Assembly (NCBI RefSeq): GCF_019449275.2
Contig: NZ_JAHZQZ020000020.1
Coordinates: 62,001-126,000, forward strand
Reading direction: 5' to 3'
Length of the DNA: 64,000 nt
Source: Microbacterium sp. HD4P20
GTDB lineage: Bacteria > Actinomycetota > Actinomycetes > Actinomycetales > Microbacteriaceae
The translations under genes were made by a program, and so were the position numbers. Under the pieces are notes generated by a model that saw nothing but the letters and a program-made list of their open reading frames with translations, was not told where the DNA came from and made no database searches. Positions 34,532-44,617 of the stretch are shown here, in pieces; the first letter of the stretch is position 1; every line of letters starts with the position of its first letter.

Positions 34532-35586
34532 TTCACGACCATCGACGGGTCTGAGTTCCACGAGCCGAGCGTGACGGTGTCGATCCACTCGGGGCCTTCT
34601 GCCAACGCCTTCACGTCGGCTTCAACCATGAGCCTCGCCAGTTCCTTCCCATCGATGGTCGTGGTCCAACCGAGCTTGTCAGCCGCCTTCGTCGGGTCGC
34701 CGATCAGGGCATCGACCTCGGTGGGGCGCAGGTAGCGGTCGTCGAACTTGACGAACTCTTGCCAGTCGAGTCCAACATGACCGAAGGATGTCTCGAGGAA
34801 GTCGCGGATCGTGTAACCGACGCCTGTTGCGAGGACAAAGTCCTCCGGTTCGTCAACCTGCAGCATGCGCCACATTCCTTCGACGTACTCGGCGGCATAG
34901 CCCCAGTCCCGGATCGAGTCCAGGTTGCCAAGGTAGAGGTCCTCCTGAACGCCCGCGTGGATGCGGGCGACGGCCCGTGTGATCTTCCGCGTCACGAACG
35001 TCTCGCCGCGCCTTGGAGATTCGTGGTTGAAGAGGATCCCGTTCACCGCAAACAGGCCGTATGCCTCACGGTAGTTCTTGGTGATCCAGTAGCTGTACAG
35101 CTTGGCCGCCGCGTAGGGCGAACGCGGGTAGAAGGGCGTCGTCTCGTTCTGCGGAGGTGGCGTGGCCCCATAAAGTTCGGACGTCGACGCCTGGTAGAAA
35201 CGCGTCTTGACGCCCGAGAGGCGGACAGCCTCCAACAGGCGGATCGTGCCGGTGCCGGTGGTGTCGGCGGTGTGCTCAGGCTCGTCGAACGACACCCGCA
35301 CATGCGACTGCGCTGCGAGGTTGTATACCTCATCAGGGTTGATCTCGGCCATCAGGGTGACGAGTCGGGCACCGTCGCTCAGATCCCCGTAGTGCAGAAA
35401 GAGCTTGGCGCTGGGATCGTGGGGATCGACATAGAGGTGATCGATGCGGTGCGTGTTGAAGGTCGACGCGCGGCGGATCAGACCGTGCACCTCATACCCC
35501 TTCGCAAGTAACAGTTCGGCGAGATAGGAGCCGTCCTGCCCTGTGATGCCGGTGATGAGTGCGCGCTTGGTCAACTTGATCTCCAT
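34528..35586 (-). CDS. gmd: GDP-mannose 4,6-dehydratase
   Basis: The enzyme turns GDP-D-mannose into GDP-4-keto-6-deoxy-D-mannose. The 352-residue protein has [20 protein letters not shown] with the cofactor loop, the family's RRAST-NTHRI NADP-binding segment, [10 protein letters not shown] and the [11 protein letters not shown]yr-Lys pair. It is the first gene of gmd-fcl-Dabb. Genes for making GDP-mannose are not in the window and must lie elsewhere. Confidence 0.96.
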   Translation of the reverse strand: MEIKLTKRALITGITGQDGSYLAELLLAKGYEVHGLIRRASTFNTHRIDHLYVDPHDPSAKLFLHYGDLSDGARLVTLMAEINPDEVYNLAAQSHVRVSFDEPEHTADTTGTGTIRLLEAVRLSGVKTRFYQASTSELYGATPPPQNETTPFYPRSPYAAAKLYSYWITKNYREAYGLFAVNGILFNHESPRRGETFVTRKITRAVARIHAGVQEDLYLGNLDSIRDWGYAAEYVEGMWRMLQVDEPEDFVLATGVGYTIRDFLETSFGHVGLDWQEFVKFDDRYLRPTEVDALIGDPTKAADKLGWTTTIDGKELARLMVEADVKALAEGPEWIDTVTLGSWNSDPSMVVK

Positions 35587-35891
35587 CGTGACAGGTATCG
35601 ATACAGGTATGGCGACCTAGTAGCCTGTCGCCGGACCGAGCTTCGAACGGGTCGGGCTTCACCATATATCGGTTGAACGCTACGGGTTCGTTTCTCGTGT
35701 TCGAGTCCCTCAGTTGGTAGGTGTCGCGAGCAGAGACGTTGACTCCCTTGGCCGGTGCGCGCCGGCCTTTCACCCGGCTCGTGGAACACTCCTGCGCCGG
35801 CGGGCGACTTTCCGATCGACCCGCGCTAACATCCGAAGGTCCGAAGATCACAGGCTGGATGATGGCGTCCGCCGCGTCGAACAGGAGAGAC
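35587..35891. promoter_or_regulatory. Divergent region between gmd and sulfotransferase 1
   Basis: Just upstream of gmd lies ACAGGTAT-CG-ATACAGGTAT (35591-35610). It contains the palindrome GTATCGATAC and two direct copies of ACAGGTAT, a candidate operator. The rest shows no gene. An open frame from 35721 runs into the sulfotransferase, but the ribosome binding site favours a later start. Confidence 0.45.
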
Positions 35892-36830
35892 GTGACGACC
35901 ACCAAGGAAGCGATCTTCATCGCAGGCCTGCAGCGGAGCGGAACGACCCTGCTCGGCCGTCTCATGGCTGCTCACCCTGACATCACCGGGTTGATCGGCA
36001 CGCCTACGCGCGAGGACGAGGGACAGTTTGTACAAGACGTCTATCTAAGTGACCATCAGATGGGCACCATCAACGGACACGTGCGGGGTCGCACGTTCAG
36101 ATGGGTATATCATCCGGAGGCCCATCTGACCGAGGATGACCTCGCTGATCGCCCCGATGCCGCAGCAAGACTTGTCACGGCTTGGGGGCCCTACTTTGAG
36201 AAGCCGGGCGCGCCGTACTTCGTGGAAAAGTCGCCGTCGAATCTCACCCGTGCCCGATTCCTGCAGGCGGCCTTCCCAAGCGCCCGGTTCGTGGTCGTCA
36301 CCCGCAACCCAGTGGTGCAGGCTCTTGCGACTCGTAAGTGGCTTCCGCGCCACATGCAGGTGGGAATCGGCTTAGATCCAGTCGTTGCGCATTGGGTCAA
36401 GGCAATGGAAACTTTTGCGGCGGACGAGGCTGCGCTCAACAAGGTCATGGTGATTCGTTACGAACACTTGCTTGCCAACCCCGACGATGTAATGGACGGG
36501 GTATGGCGGTTTCTCGGTGTGCGCAAGGTACCGCTCGCACCGGGAAGCGTGCGTGACGAGAACGCCCGGTATCTGCGGTACTGGGCAGCGATGGAGCAGG
36601 GGTTGGGTGCGCTGGGTAAACTCGAGCCATTGAACCCACCGACGCGACGGCTGAGCGCGATCCCACGCACATTGGAGCGAACGGTGGTTCCGTTCGTGGG
36701 GAAGAGAACCACGACTTCGGTGAAACGGAAATTTGCCGAGCCGGTTGCCAGCTTCGGCTACTCCTTGAGCGATCTCAGCATGACTACTCAGTGGCCTCTT
36801 CCGCTCACGGCCGCGAATGGCGTCGTCTGA
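35892..36830 (+). CDS. PAPS-dependent sulfotransferase 1
   Basis: This 312-residue protein has the two PAPS-binding signatures of the sulfotransferase family: the 5'-phosphosulfate loop LQRSGTTLLGRLMAAHP near the N-terminus, and the 3'-phosphate motif FVVVTRNPVVQALATRKW (about residues 140-160). It should transfer sulfate from PAPS to a hydroxyl or amino group of a sugar acceptor. The start is GTG 35892 behind AGGAG; the frame also allows 35721. cysN-cysD and the APS kinase in the same region can supply PAPS. Confidence 0.88.
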   Translation: MTTTKEAIFIAGLQRSGTTLLGRLMAAHPDITGLIGTPTREDEGQFVQDVYLSDHQMGTINGHVRGRTFRWVYHPEAHLTEDDLADRPDAAARLVTAWGPYFEKPGAPYFVEKSPSNLTRARFLQAAFPSARFVVVTRNPVVQALATRKWLPRHMQVGIGLDPVVAHWVKAMETFAADEAALNKVMVIRYEHLLANPDDVMDGVWRFLGVRKVPLAPGSVRDENARYLRYWAAMEQGLGALGKLEPLNPPTRRLSAIPRTLERTVVPFVGKRTTTSVKRKFAEPVASFGYSLSDLSMTTQWPLPLTAANGVV

Positions 36831-36838
36831 AGGCGGCG

Positions 36839-37951
36839 TCATTGCCTGCGAATGGTCTCCATGAACGCGGACACGAACTCATCCGGGCCCGCGAGATCGA
36901 GCGGTGCGCGGTGTCGTACGGTCGCCGTTTCGACAGCCACACGCATAGTCTCGGTCAGAGCCTGGTCGGTGAGCGGGCAGTACAGCGCTCGATCACCCAA
37001 CAGTTCGATGGCTTCAGCTAGTGCCGGGGTGCCTGAGGCCACGACAAGAGTGCCCAGCGCGACCGCCTTGCCGAAGATGCCGCTAGGAGCGTCGTTCGAG
37101 TAGACGGCTGCGACGACATCTACCGACGCGACAGCCGAGTCCAGCTCGACATCACTGAGGAAGCGGTTTTCCAGATGGACGATGTAGCCGCGTTCGCGTG
37201 CCTTCGCGAGTGCGCCCTGCAGTTCAACCGCATAGCCATCGTGCACCTTTCCTGCCAGCAGGAATCCGACTCGATTCGGCGGAGCAGCTGACATCACTGC
37301 ATCAAGTACGCGCGTTACGTTCTTCCGCGCATGGATTGCTCCGAATACTCCCACCCATACACGCTCGGATTGTTGATCGGTTACGGGGAGGAACTCAGGG
37401 TGGCAGCCTTCCGCGCGAGCGATCTCGACTGGATCGGGGGCAGCCGCGAAGCCGCGCCACTGATAGTCGGAGGACACCGGCACGGATGGCGAGAGGACTC
37501 GTACCTTGCCGCCTCGGGCAACGAGTTTCACGGCCGCTCTCTTGGGATTCGAGAAGAGGCGACCTGTTTCGGCGGGCACGCGCATTACGAGGACTCCGAC
37601 GCGTCGCCGTTCCCTTGGGCGCAGGAGCCAGAGGAATGGAACGACCTGGTCGCCTTCCGGCAGCAACACCGATGCGCCCGGAAACTCTCGCAGGACCCTT
37701 CGTAACTGGTTGATCACCCAGAGTGGGTAACGGGAGGTGCCTACGTGACGACGGACTCCAAGGTCGAATGTGTCAACCTTTACCTCCCTCTCAAGGACCT
37801 CCCGGTACTCAGCGGAGCCGAACGTGTCGGACGCTGTGGCTAGGGTGCAGGCCATATCCCGTTCGCGCAGCCACGACGCGATCCATCGCGCGTAGTGCAT
37901 GCGATGGCCCGTGTGATTGGGCTCGAGGACGATCACGTGCTCTTTAGGCAC
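36839..37951 (-). CDS. Glycosyltransferase, GT-B fold (family 4-like)
   Basis: The 370-residue protein has an N-terminal acceptor domain beginning VIVLEPNHTGHRMHYARWI. Its C-terminal nucleotide-sugar domain has VGVFGAIHARKNVTRVLDA and AAVYSNDAPSGIFGKAVALGTLVVASG, a variant of the family-4 E-x7-E motif. It should add one sugar to the lipid-linked repeat unit. Convergent with the sulfotransferase and divergent from the next glycosyltransferase. The sugar donor cannot be told. Confidence 0.8.
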   Translation of the reverse strand: MPKEHVIVLEPNHTGHRMHYARWIASWLRERDMACTLATASDTFGSAEYREVLEREVKVDTFDLGVRRHVGTSRYPLWVINQLRRVLREFPGASVLLPEGDQVVPFLWLLRPRERRRVGVLVMRVPAETGRLFSNPKRAAVKLVARGGKVRVLSPSVPVSSDYQWRGFAAAPDPVEIARAEGCHPEFLPVTDQQSERVWVGVFGAIHARKNVTRVLDAVMSAAPPNRVGFLLAGKVHDGYAVELQGALAKARERGYIVHLENRFLSDVELDSAVASVDVVAAVYSNDAPSGIFGKAVALGTLVVASGTPALAEAIELLGDRALYCPLTDQALTETMRVAVETATVRHRAPLDLAGPDEFVSAFMETIRRQ

Positions 37952-38117
37952 CGGAGACTCCTTGCGCGCGGACGCGTTGCAACAGCAGATCGCGGGCTTC
38001 GGTGGCCGCTCATCAGCGATGGTACTTTGATTCTGTTCTGGGTCTGGATCCGAAGCGATCCGCTCGCCTATGCAGCTTGACTTGCCCCGCCGATCATCAC
38101 CACAACCGAAGGATCTG

Positions 38118-39236
38118 ATGTCCGGAGCAATCGTTCACGAGTGGATTGAGCAGTCAGGCGGAGCGGAGAAGGTGCTCGATGCGTTCGTCGACGCGTACCC
38201 GGATGCTGACATTTTCGCCCTCTGGGACGATGCGCCGGGACGGTACCCTGACCACGACGTTCACGAGACCTGGCTGGCCCGGACTCCCTTGCGACGCCAC
38301 AAGGCGTTGGCGCTTCCGGCGCTTCCGGCAGTCTGGCGACGACTTCGGGCCAAACGAGACTACGACTGGATGCTGGTGAGTTCCCACTTGTTCGCACACC
38401 ATGCAGACTTCGTCGGCACGACCGGCGTACCGAAGTTGGTGTACGCGCACACCCCGGCGAGGTACATCTGGGCCCCAGATCTCGACAAGCGAGGGCAAAG
38501 CTCCGTCGCACGCGCTGCTTCACTAGTTCTGAAGCCTCTCGATCGAATGCGCGCCGCCGAAGCTGTTTCCATTGCAGCAAACAGCGCCTTTGTGCGTGAC
38601 CGTGTGTGGCAAGCGTGGGGTCGCGATGCAAGGGTAATCCATCCGCCCGTCTCAGTGAAAAGGATCTCCTCGGTCGCCGATTGGAGCGCTGAGCTGGACG
38701 ATGGCGAACGAATAACTCTCGGAGCTCTCGGCACGGGTTTCGTCCTCGGCGCGTCTCGATTCGTTCCGTACAAGCGTCTGGAGGAAGTGATTCGAGTCGC
38801 CGAGTACCTCGGTATCCCGGCTGTTATCGCGGGCAAAGGTCCGGACGAGCCCCGCCTTCGACAGATGGCGTCCGACGCGTCGGTGCCAGTCACGCTTCTT
38901 CAGTCTCCCTCCGATGGCATGCTCTACGCCCTATACCGGGCTGCCGGGGTTTTCGTATTCCCCGCAATCGAAGATTTCGGAATCATGCCCGTTGAGGCGA
39001 TGTCTGCCGGGTGCCCTGTGGTCACGACAAACGTTGGGGGGGCCCAAGAGTCAGTAACCCAAGGGGTATCGGGCATCATTGCGGCAGGCGCATCCGTTGT
39101 CGAGCTAGCGGCTGCGGCTGCTGCGGCCATCGATCTTCCAAGGGCCAAGATCCCGAGCACTGTTGAGCGCTTTTCGGTCGATCGCTTCCAGACGGAGATC
39201 ACCACATGGGTAGAGGAAACGGTGATGCTCCCATGA
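38118..39236 (+). CDS. Glycosyltransferase family 4
   Basis: The 372-residue protein starts MSGAIVHEWIEQSGGAEKVLDAF. It has LVYAHTPARYIWAPD in the N-domain and VLGASRFVPYKRLEEVIRVA plus VFPAIEDFGIMPVEAMSAGCP in the C-domain, the latter being the E-x7-E motif. The WbaZ-like HTPARYIW pattern is seen in mannosyl/hexosyl transferases. ATG 38118 follows GAAGGATC. The next gene overlaps its stop (ATGA), so three glycosyltransferases in a row are coupled. Confidence 0.88.
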   Translation: MSGAIVHEWIEQSGGAEKVLDAFVDAYPDADIFALWDDAPGRYPDHDVHETWLARTPLRRHKALALPALPAVWRRLRAKRDYDWMLVSSHLFAHHADFVGTTGVPKLVYAHTPARYIWAPDLDKRGQSSVARAASLVLKPLDRMRAAEAVSIAANSAFVRDRVWQAWGRDARVIHPPVSVKRISSVADWSAELDDGERITLGALGTGFVLGASRFVPYKRLEEVIRVAEYLGIPAVIAGKGPDEPRLRQMASDASVPVTLLQSPSDGMLYALYRAAGVFVFPAIEDFGIMPVEAMSAGCPVVTTNVGGAQESVTQGVSGIIAAGASVVELAAAAAAAIDLPRAKIPSTVERFSVDRFQTEITTWVEETVMLP

Positions 39237-40420
39237 CAACGCAGGTTCTCATGATCGGGACCGCGGATTGGAATCAGCCCATCGCAACCAACCAGCACTA
39301 TGTCGCCCGCGAACTAAGCCGTGACAGAAGCGCCGAGCTCGTCTTTCTCGAGTCGCTAGGACTTCGCCAGCCGGAGATCTCACGGCGTGACCTCAGACGC
39401 CTGCTAGTTAGGGCCAAGCGTCTCATCTTGGGACGCCGGGACACGACCCACACGCGACCGAAACCCGCTGGTGTGACTGTGGTTTCGTCCGCGGTGCTGC
39501 CTAAACATGTTGGCGTTGCGGCGTCCTTCAATCGTCGGCTTCTCCGACGCCAGGTTCGTCGCTGGATTGAGTTGCCCGGGCGCAAGGTCCTGTGGACTTA
39601 TTCACCAGTTACGTACGGGCTGGAAGAGGAAGCCGATGATGCCTTCTACCACTGCGTCGACCTTCTAGGAAAATTTCCTGGCATCGACGAGGAGCTTATT
39701 GAGAGTAATGAGCGTCGACTTGCCCGGAAGGGAGTAAGGGCGATTGGCTCTAGCCCGGTCGTTGTGAGCCACCTGGAATCGATGGGCTTCACCGGCGTGC
39801 TCCTCTGGACAAACGTCGCCGACACGGAGACAATCGCCGCCGCCGATCCGGTCAGTGCCACACGAAACCCGCGCCGAGCGATCTTTGCCGGAAACCTCAC
39901 GGCCAACAAGGTCGACCTCGCCCTGCTGCAACGGCTCGCGCGCTCGGGAATCGATGTCCGCGTCGCAGGCCCCGTCGCTGAAGGCGGCGGCGGGGATGTC
40001 GATGTCGATGATCTCCTCGCTGCTGGCGTCACGCACTTGGGAATGTTGAGCTTGCCTGAACTCGCAACCGAGATGGCTAGCGCGAGCGTCGGGCTGATTC
40101 CATACCTGAGCAACGAGTACACGCGCGGGGTGAGCCCGCTCAAGACCTACGAGTACCTTGCGGCGGGGCTTCCGGTAGTCTCCATCGGGGTGCCCTCGGT
40201 CACTCCGATCGCTGGTCACGTGACCGTAGTCGCGAGCCACGACGAGTTTATTGAGGCGGTGTCCTCCTTTGGGCGCGCGGCTCCAGGCGCCGACCTGGTC
40301 ACAGCCAGAGCCGCGATCGCGAGGGATCACAGCTGGAGCGGCAGGGGTGTCGAAGCTCGCATCGTCGCCGGCCTCTCCCCGAGACCGGAACCGGCCACCC
40401 AACGCGACCTATCGTCGTGA
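39233..40420 (+). CDS. Glycosyltransferase, GT-B fold
   Basis: The 395-residue protein begins MTTQVLMIGTADWNQPIATNQHY and has a C-terminal nucleotide-binding domain with AIFAGNLTANKVDLALLQ, THLGMLSLPELATEMASASVGLIPY and SPLKTYEYLAAGLPVVS. This is the pattern of teichuronic-acid/EPS-type transferases (TuaH-like), which is as far as I can go. The start overlaps the stop of the preceding gene. It is followed by the third transferase of the run. Confidence 0.82.
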   Translation: MTTQVLMIGTADWNQPIATNQHYVARELSRDRSAELVFLESLGLRQPEISRRDLRRLLVRAKRLILGRRDTTHTRPKPAGVTVVSSAVLPKHVGVAASFNRRLLRRQVRRWIELPGRKVLWTYSPVTYGLEEEADDAFYHCVDLLGKFPGIDEELIESNERRLARKGVRAIGSSPVVVSHLESMGFTGVLLWTNVADTETIAAADPVSATRNPRRAIFAGNLTANKVDLALLQRLARSGIDVRVAGPVAEGGGGDVDVDDLLAAGVTHLGMLSLPELATEMASASVGLIPYLSNEYTRGVSPLKTYEYLAAGLPVVSIGVPSVTPIAGHVTVVASHDEFIEAVSSFGRAAPGADLVTARAAIARDHSWSGRGVEARIVAGLSPRPEPATQRDLSS

Positions 40421-40428
40421 GGAGAGAA

Positions 40429-41559
40429 ATGACCATACCCGGGCCGCCGCACGTGCGAGCGCTCGTCGTCGTCGCCGCGGAAAAGGCCGGCGGTGCTGAG
40501 CGATATCTCGCCCGCCTCTATGCAGGTCTCAAGCAGCGGGGGTTTGTGACGTCGGCGATCGGTCGACTGCCCGGGTGGCCGGACCACCTCCGACGGGTCG
40601 ATGATAGTGTGCGGCTCGGTCCGAAATGGTCGCGTCGAACGTTGCTTCCGGGTCTTGTACGCGCGCGTCATGAGGCGCGCCGCGTCGAGGCGGTCGCACG
40701 GGCCATACCGCACGACTTGGCGCACCTGCAGTTCAAACGTGAACAGATCGCGTTTACCGCGCCGTTGAGCGCACTGTCGCCGGTCGTGTGGACAGAGCAC
40801 GGCGTGCTGTCCCCAACGTCGCCGCTGCGGGGCTTATATGCTCGCGCGGCTACGCACGTCTCGCAGGTGATCTGCGTGTCAGACGAAGTCGCAACATCAA
40901 TTGCGGGCCTGGTGCCACGAGATCGGATCGTCGTCATCGAGAACGGTATTGATACCGGGCGGTATCGACCGCCGTCGGAAGAAGAGCGCACGCGCGCCCG
41001 AGCCGATCTCGGGCTGCCTATGGGGAAGAAAGTCATTCTCTGGGCTGGTCGGCTCGACGCAGGAAAGCGCCCCGAACTTGCGGCGATGTACGCGCGTCGC
41101 CATCGAGACCAATTCCTCTTGATTGTCGGCGACGGAAGTGAGCGCGAGCGGATCAAACGCAAGACCTCTGATCTCACGAATGTGTTGGTCGTCGGTCACG
41201 TAGACGACATGCTGCCGCTCTTCCATGCCGCCGATGCGCTCATGTTCACGTCAACTGGCAAAGGTGAGGGCATGCCTACAGTCATCGTCGAGGCGTCGTC
41301 AGCGGGGCTTCCGGTTGTAACGCATCGGGGATCCGGCGCCGAGTCGTTTGTCACTGGAGCCGGCGGTGCCGTTGTGAGTTCTCCGGGCGATATGGATATG
41401 TGGGGCGTAGCGTTTGATGCGCCGCATCTCGCTGCACCCGAACCGAGAACCTCGTGGGTGAAGGCTCACGACGAGCGCCAATGGCTCGATCAGCACCAGA
41501 TGGTGTTCGAGCAACTGGTTCGGCGGCCACGGCCTGGCTCACCGGCAGGGACGTCTTAG
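40429..41559 (+). CDS. Glycosyltransferase family 4
   Basis: The 376-residue protein has AAEKAGGAERYLARLYAGL near the N-terminus, VIENGIDTGRYRPP, LWAGRLDAGKRPELA and the E-x7-E motif in MFTSTGKGEGMPTVIVEASSAGLPVV. It should transfer a sugar during repeat-unit assembly. ATG 40429 follows GGAGAGAA; a GTG at 40417 overlapping the previous stop is also possible. It ends the forward glycosyltransferase run before the flippase. Confidence 0.85.
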   Translation: MTIPGPPHVRALVVVAAEKAGGAERYLARLYAGLKQRGFVTSAIGRLPGWPDHLRRVDDSVRLGPKWSRRTLLPGLVRARHEARRVEAVARAIPHDLAHLQFKREQIAFTAPLSALSPVVWTEHGVLSPTSPLRGLYARAATHVSQVICVSDEVATSIAGLVPRDRIVVIENGIDTGRYRPPSEEERTRARADLGLPMGKKVILWAGRLDAGKRPELAAMYARRHRDQFLLIVGDGSERERIKRKTSDLTNVLVVGHVDDMLPLFHAADALMFTSTGKGEGMPTVIVEASSAGLPVVTHRGSGAESFVTGAGGAVVSSPGDMDMWGVAFDAPHLAAPEPRTSWVKAHDERQWLDQHQMVFEQLVRRPRPGSPAGTS

Positions 41560-41731
41560 CTCGGCCGCAAACCGTCAGCCTGCTCGTCGTCGCAAGAGAG
41601 GGATCATCTCGTATCCGTGATAGTCAACTGTAGGCGCGCCGTCACCCGGTATCGTCGAGCCGCAGGCTGCTGGCAAAGTTTGATGCATGCCGGGCCTCGC
41701 GATTCAGCGATGTCCAAGAAAGACGTCCGAC

Positions 41732-42928
41732 GTGACATCCCGGCGTAGATCGATCCTCCGCCGTGTGGCGATCTCGTTCGGTGGTCGTGCGGGAGCTGCA
41801 GTGGCTCAGGCGTTCTTGCTGGCGCTACTCGCAAGATCTCTAGGTGTTGATGACTTCGGCACCTACGCAGTGACCTATGCAACGTGCATGTTCGGCTTTG
41901 GAGTGCTGGATTATGGGCTGACAGTGCGAGCACTCGCTGCACGCGGCATCGAAGACGTGCGCGGGCTTTTTGGCGCGCTAGCGATCTTCAAGGCAGCTGC
42001 CTTCTTGCTCGCAATGGTCGTCGTCGCGATCATCCTCAGTACGGGATTAGTGGCGAGCGGGCCTCCTCAGCTCTTGCTCTTCGTGTCCGTTCTGTCGGCG
42101 GCGGGAGATGCCTTCGGAAATACGTCGTTGGTTATCCAACAGGGAGAGAGGCGCACGTGGTCCGCGACCGGTTGGCAGTTGATACGCCGCCTACTGGCAC
42201 TCATACCGTTCGCCTTCGGATTGACCCTCACCACAGCATTCGCGTGCTTGGCGATATTGGGCATATCGGGTGTAGTTATATTCTTTGTTCTGGCTATCAG
42301 GCGGGCGGGTAGACCAACACCACTTATGAGTATTCTGCGAGCGAATCACTCAAGCTTCCTCGTTGGCCTTGGGCCAAACATTGCCCAACTCGATTCCGCG
42401 GCACTCGGTGCCACTGCGGGAGCGCAAGTCGCGGGCCTATACGGAGCCTCCACTCGACTCGCTGCACCGATGAACCTCGTAGTTGTGAGCATGATGCAGG
42501 TTGCCGTGCCAGAGATGGCCGGCGACACCGATCCCAACCGACGGGCACAGATCTTCCGCGCATCTCGTCGAACGGCGCTCGGGTTGGCTGCGGCATTCCT
42601 TCTCGGATCACCGCTCGCTCCAGTGATAACGGAGATCATGCTCGGAGACCAGTTTGGTGAGGCGGCCCCGATCGTTGGCGGTGTGATGGTCGCAGCGGGC
42701 TTCATCGCAATTAGTCAAGCGTACCTGGGATGGTTCAACGCGACCCACATTCCCAAGTCGGTTGGCTACAGCATGCTGTGTTCAGCAGTTCTACGAGTCA
42801 TCGCCTGCGCCACAATCGGTGCAATCTGGGGGCCGTGGGGATTGGCCCTCGTGCTTCCAGTCACGGCGGTGCTCACCTTGACCGCTCTACACATCATCTG
42901 GCTGCGCACGCGATCAACGATGGCATAG
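41732..42928 (+). CDS. Wzx-type polysaccharide flippase
   Basis: The ~398-residue protein has about twelve hydrophobic segments and the N-terminal pattern SFGGRAGAAVAQAFLLALLARSLGVDDFGTYA typical of the MATE/MOP-related polysaccharide exporters. It should flip the lipid-linked repeat unit to the outer face for Wzy polymerisation. GTG 41732 behind AAGAAAG is chosen; an in-frame ATG at 41687 would add 15 residues. Its base composition is lower in GC than the neighbouring housekeeping genes, as in many flippases acquired with sugar clusters. Confidence 0.82.
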   Translation: MTSRRRSILRRVAISFGGRAGAAVAQAFLLALLARSLGVDDFGTYAVTYATCMFGFGVLDYGLTVRALAARGIEDVRGLFGALAIFKAAAFLLAMVVVAIILSTGLVASGPPQLLLFVSVLSAAGDAFGNTSLVIQQGERRTWSATGWQLIRRLLALIPFAFGLTLTTAFACLAILGISGVVIFFVLAIRRAGRPTPLMSILRANHSSFLVGLGPNIAQLDSAALGATAGAQVAGLYGASTRLAAPMNLVVVSMMQVAVPEMAGDTDPNRRAQIFRASRRTALGLAAAFLLGSPLAPVITEIMLGDQFGEAAPIVGGVMVAAGFIAISQAYLGWFNATHIPKSVGYSMLCSAVLRVIACATIGAIWGPWGLALVLPVTAVLTLTALHIIWLRTRSTMA

Positions 42929-43729
42929 TCGCGGTAGCGCTCGATGGCCCCAGAGGGGGAGCGCATCCCTGTCCCAAGGGCGATCGAATCGCCCCTTGCG
43001 TCGGACCCAATTTTGCCAGCCGGTGACACTGCAGCTCCAACGAATTCGGCGCTCGTCGGCGCTGAATCGTGGCTGCCTCGCCCGCGATACGACTAGTAGA
43101 ACGTGCGACTCTTCCGACGTGCCGATCACAGGGCATCCGTGGACGATCGTCGCGCATGAATCCGATCGTCGTTGAAGCGTCGATCTAACATCTCTTTGGA
43201 ACCGTGCCGTACTCGACCGTACAGACAAGTGAGCGGTTAACCTCGGTGAGGTCGAGCTACTACTGGTGATGGGCGTCCAATCGACAAGCCAGTCGGGAAT
43301 CTGCTCGAGATTGTTCTCGACTTTGGCCTCTTAGGCAAGCGTTTGCTTGCCCCCAACGGGTGAATGCTAGGAAGCCGCTGAGCGGACGGTTGGAGACGAG
43401 CACGTGCTTGGTTCCGTCTGCGCGCCCGCTATCCGATTCACCGGAGCGGCAGAATCTCCGTGTTGTCGCTGGTGAACGCGACAACGATGACAGTCCAACT
43501 CTTGTCGTTCGGCCACGGGCGTGTCTTGTGCTTCAGTTATGGCGCCGAGGATCGATGTTGTTCACAACGAGATACTTTGCCACCTCGAGAAGGGTGAACA
43601 GGTAGTCCCTGAGCGCTGAACTCGTGGTGGCCGACTCGACAAGTTTGTCGAGCGTCCGGATGTCGTGGATCCAGGCTATGGCGAGTCGACGCGTCAAAGC
43701 CTAGTTGGGGCGAACTAACCCTCTTGTTG
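42929..43729. other. Gene-free stretch of about 800 bases
   Basis: No frame gives a protein with recognisable motifs or a supported start. Short open frames in both directions look random. Composition is less GC-rich than the flanks. Position between the flippase and a sulfotransferase suggests a decayed gene or a past insertion, but no transposase remnant or terminal repeats were recognised. Confidence 0.5.
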
Positions 43730-44617
43730 CTACTTCGTGTCTCCATCGTCATACGACCAGTCGATCGCATCGGGAGGGACGAGCGAGCGAAGAATCTGCC
43801 GATCGGCGTGGTAGATGGCTCGCATGCGCGATCGAACGTGCTCGTCCAGCGCGGGTGGCTTGGCCCCCGGATCCGCCAGCCGTGTCGCAACGTGAGTCAC
43901 GGCACTGCCCGCGCCTCTCAAGATCAGGTTCCGCCGAGGCCCGCGGCGGTCCGTGCCGCCCAGCCGCACTGTCTTCAGCCTGTGCCCGAACCGGTACAGG
44001 CCCAGATAGCGTGAATCATAGATTCCAATGTTCTCCGACCGATCAGTCGGGCGCCACGATCGTGCAAAACGGACACCGATTAGCGCGCAGCACTCCTCAA
44101 GCGTGTCATCTAGATTCGCCGTGACGGCACGCTGCGTGAGGAATAGAAAGTTCTCCGACGGCATTCGATCAAGCCACCGGGCGATTGAGGCGCCGTACAT
44201 TCCGTATCCGATCACCGAGGAGAGGGGCGATTCTTCGCCGCGGTCGTAGGAATCGAGCGCATCGCGCAAGCCGTCACTCAACGGCTTGACGGGCAGGTGT
44301 GCGTGCCGCACAAGGTGGTAATAGGCAGAGACTGCGCGTCCGATCGGCTCTCGGAACACCACGATGAGTTTCGCGTTCGGGACGGCATCCGCGACGCGGT
44401 CGGCGACTTCTCTCCGAGCGAGGTTATCGGGTCTCTTTATGCCGCACACGGCGTCAGGCTGGCCGAATGAGATCCATTTCCCGTCGGCAAAGTCGGGGTC
44501 CTCGAAGAATGGGCTCTCGCCGGCGGGCATGTAAACACCGGGAACGCGCCGCAGTCCACTTTGAAGTGAAGACGTCGCTGCTTTCTGAGCGCCGATGATA
44601 ATGAAGTCAAGTGTCAC
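43730..44617 (-). CDS. PAPS-dependent sulfotransferase 2
   Basis: The 295-residue protein has the 5'-phosphosulfate loop IIIGAQKAATSSLQSGL at its N-terminus and the 3'-phosphate motif LIVVFREPIGRAVSAYYHL (about residues 84-103). This is the heparan/carbohydrate sulfotransferase type (IGAQKxATS). Its start overlaps the stop of the polymerase gene by four bases (ATGA), so sulfation and polymerisation are genetically coupled. It differs clearly from sulfotransferase 1, so two positions or two sugars may be sulfated. Confidence 0.9.
   Translation of the reverse strand: MTLDFIIIGAQKAATSSLQSGLRRVPGVYMPAGESPFFEDPDFADGKWISFGQPDAVCGIKRPDNLARREVADRVADAVPNAKLIVVFREPIGRAVSAYYHLVRHAHLPVKPLSDGLRDALDSYDRGEESPLSSVIGYGMYGASIARWLDRMPSENFLFLTQRAVTANLDDTLEECCALIGVRFARSWRPTDRSENIGIYDSRYLGLYRFGHRLKTVRLGGTDRRGPRRNLILRGAGSAVTHVATRLADPGAKPPALDEHVRSRMRAIYHADRQILRSLVPPDAIDWSYDDGDTK

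Noticed and set aside
35721..35891. 57-residue N-terminal extension of sulfotransferase 1
   Set aside because: The GTG at 35892 has AGGAG just upstream and places the PAPS loop at the usual distance from the N-terminus.
42894..43890. Small genes or transposase remnants in the 42.9-43.7 kb gap
   Set aside because: None of the short frames shows a family motif, a DDE pattern or terminal inverted repeats, so only an unexplained gap is reported.
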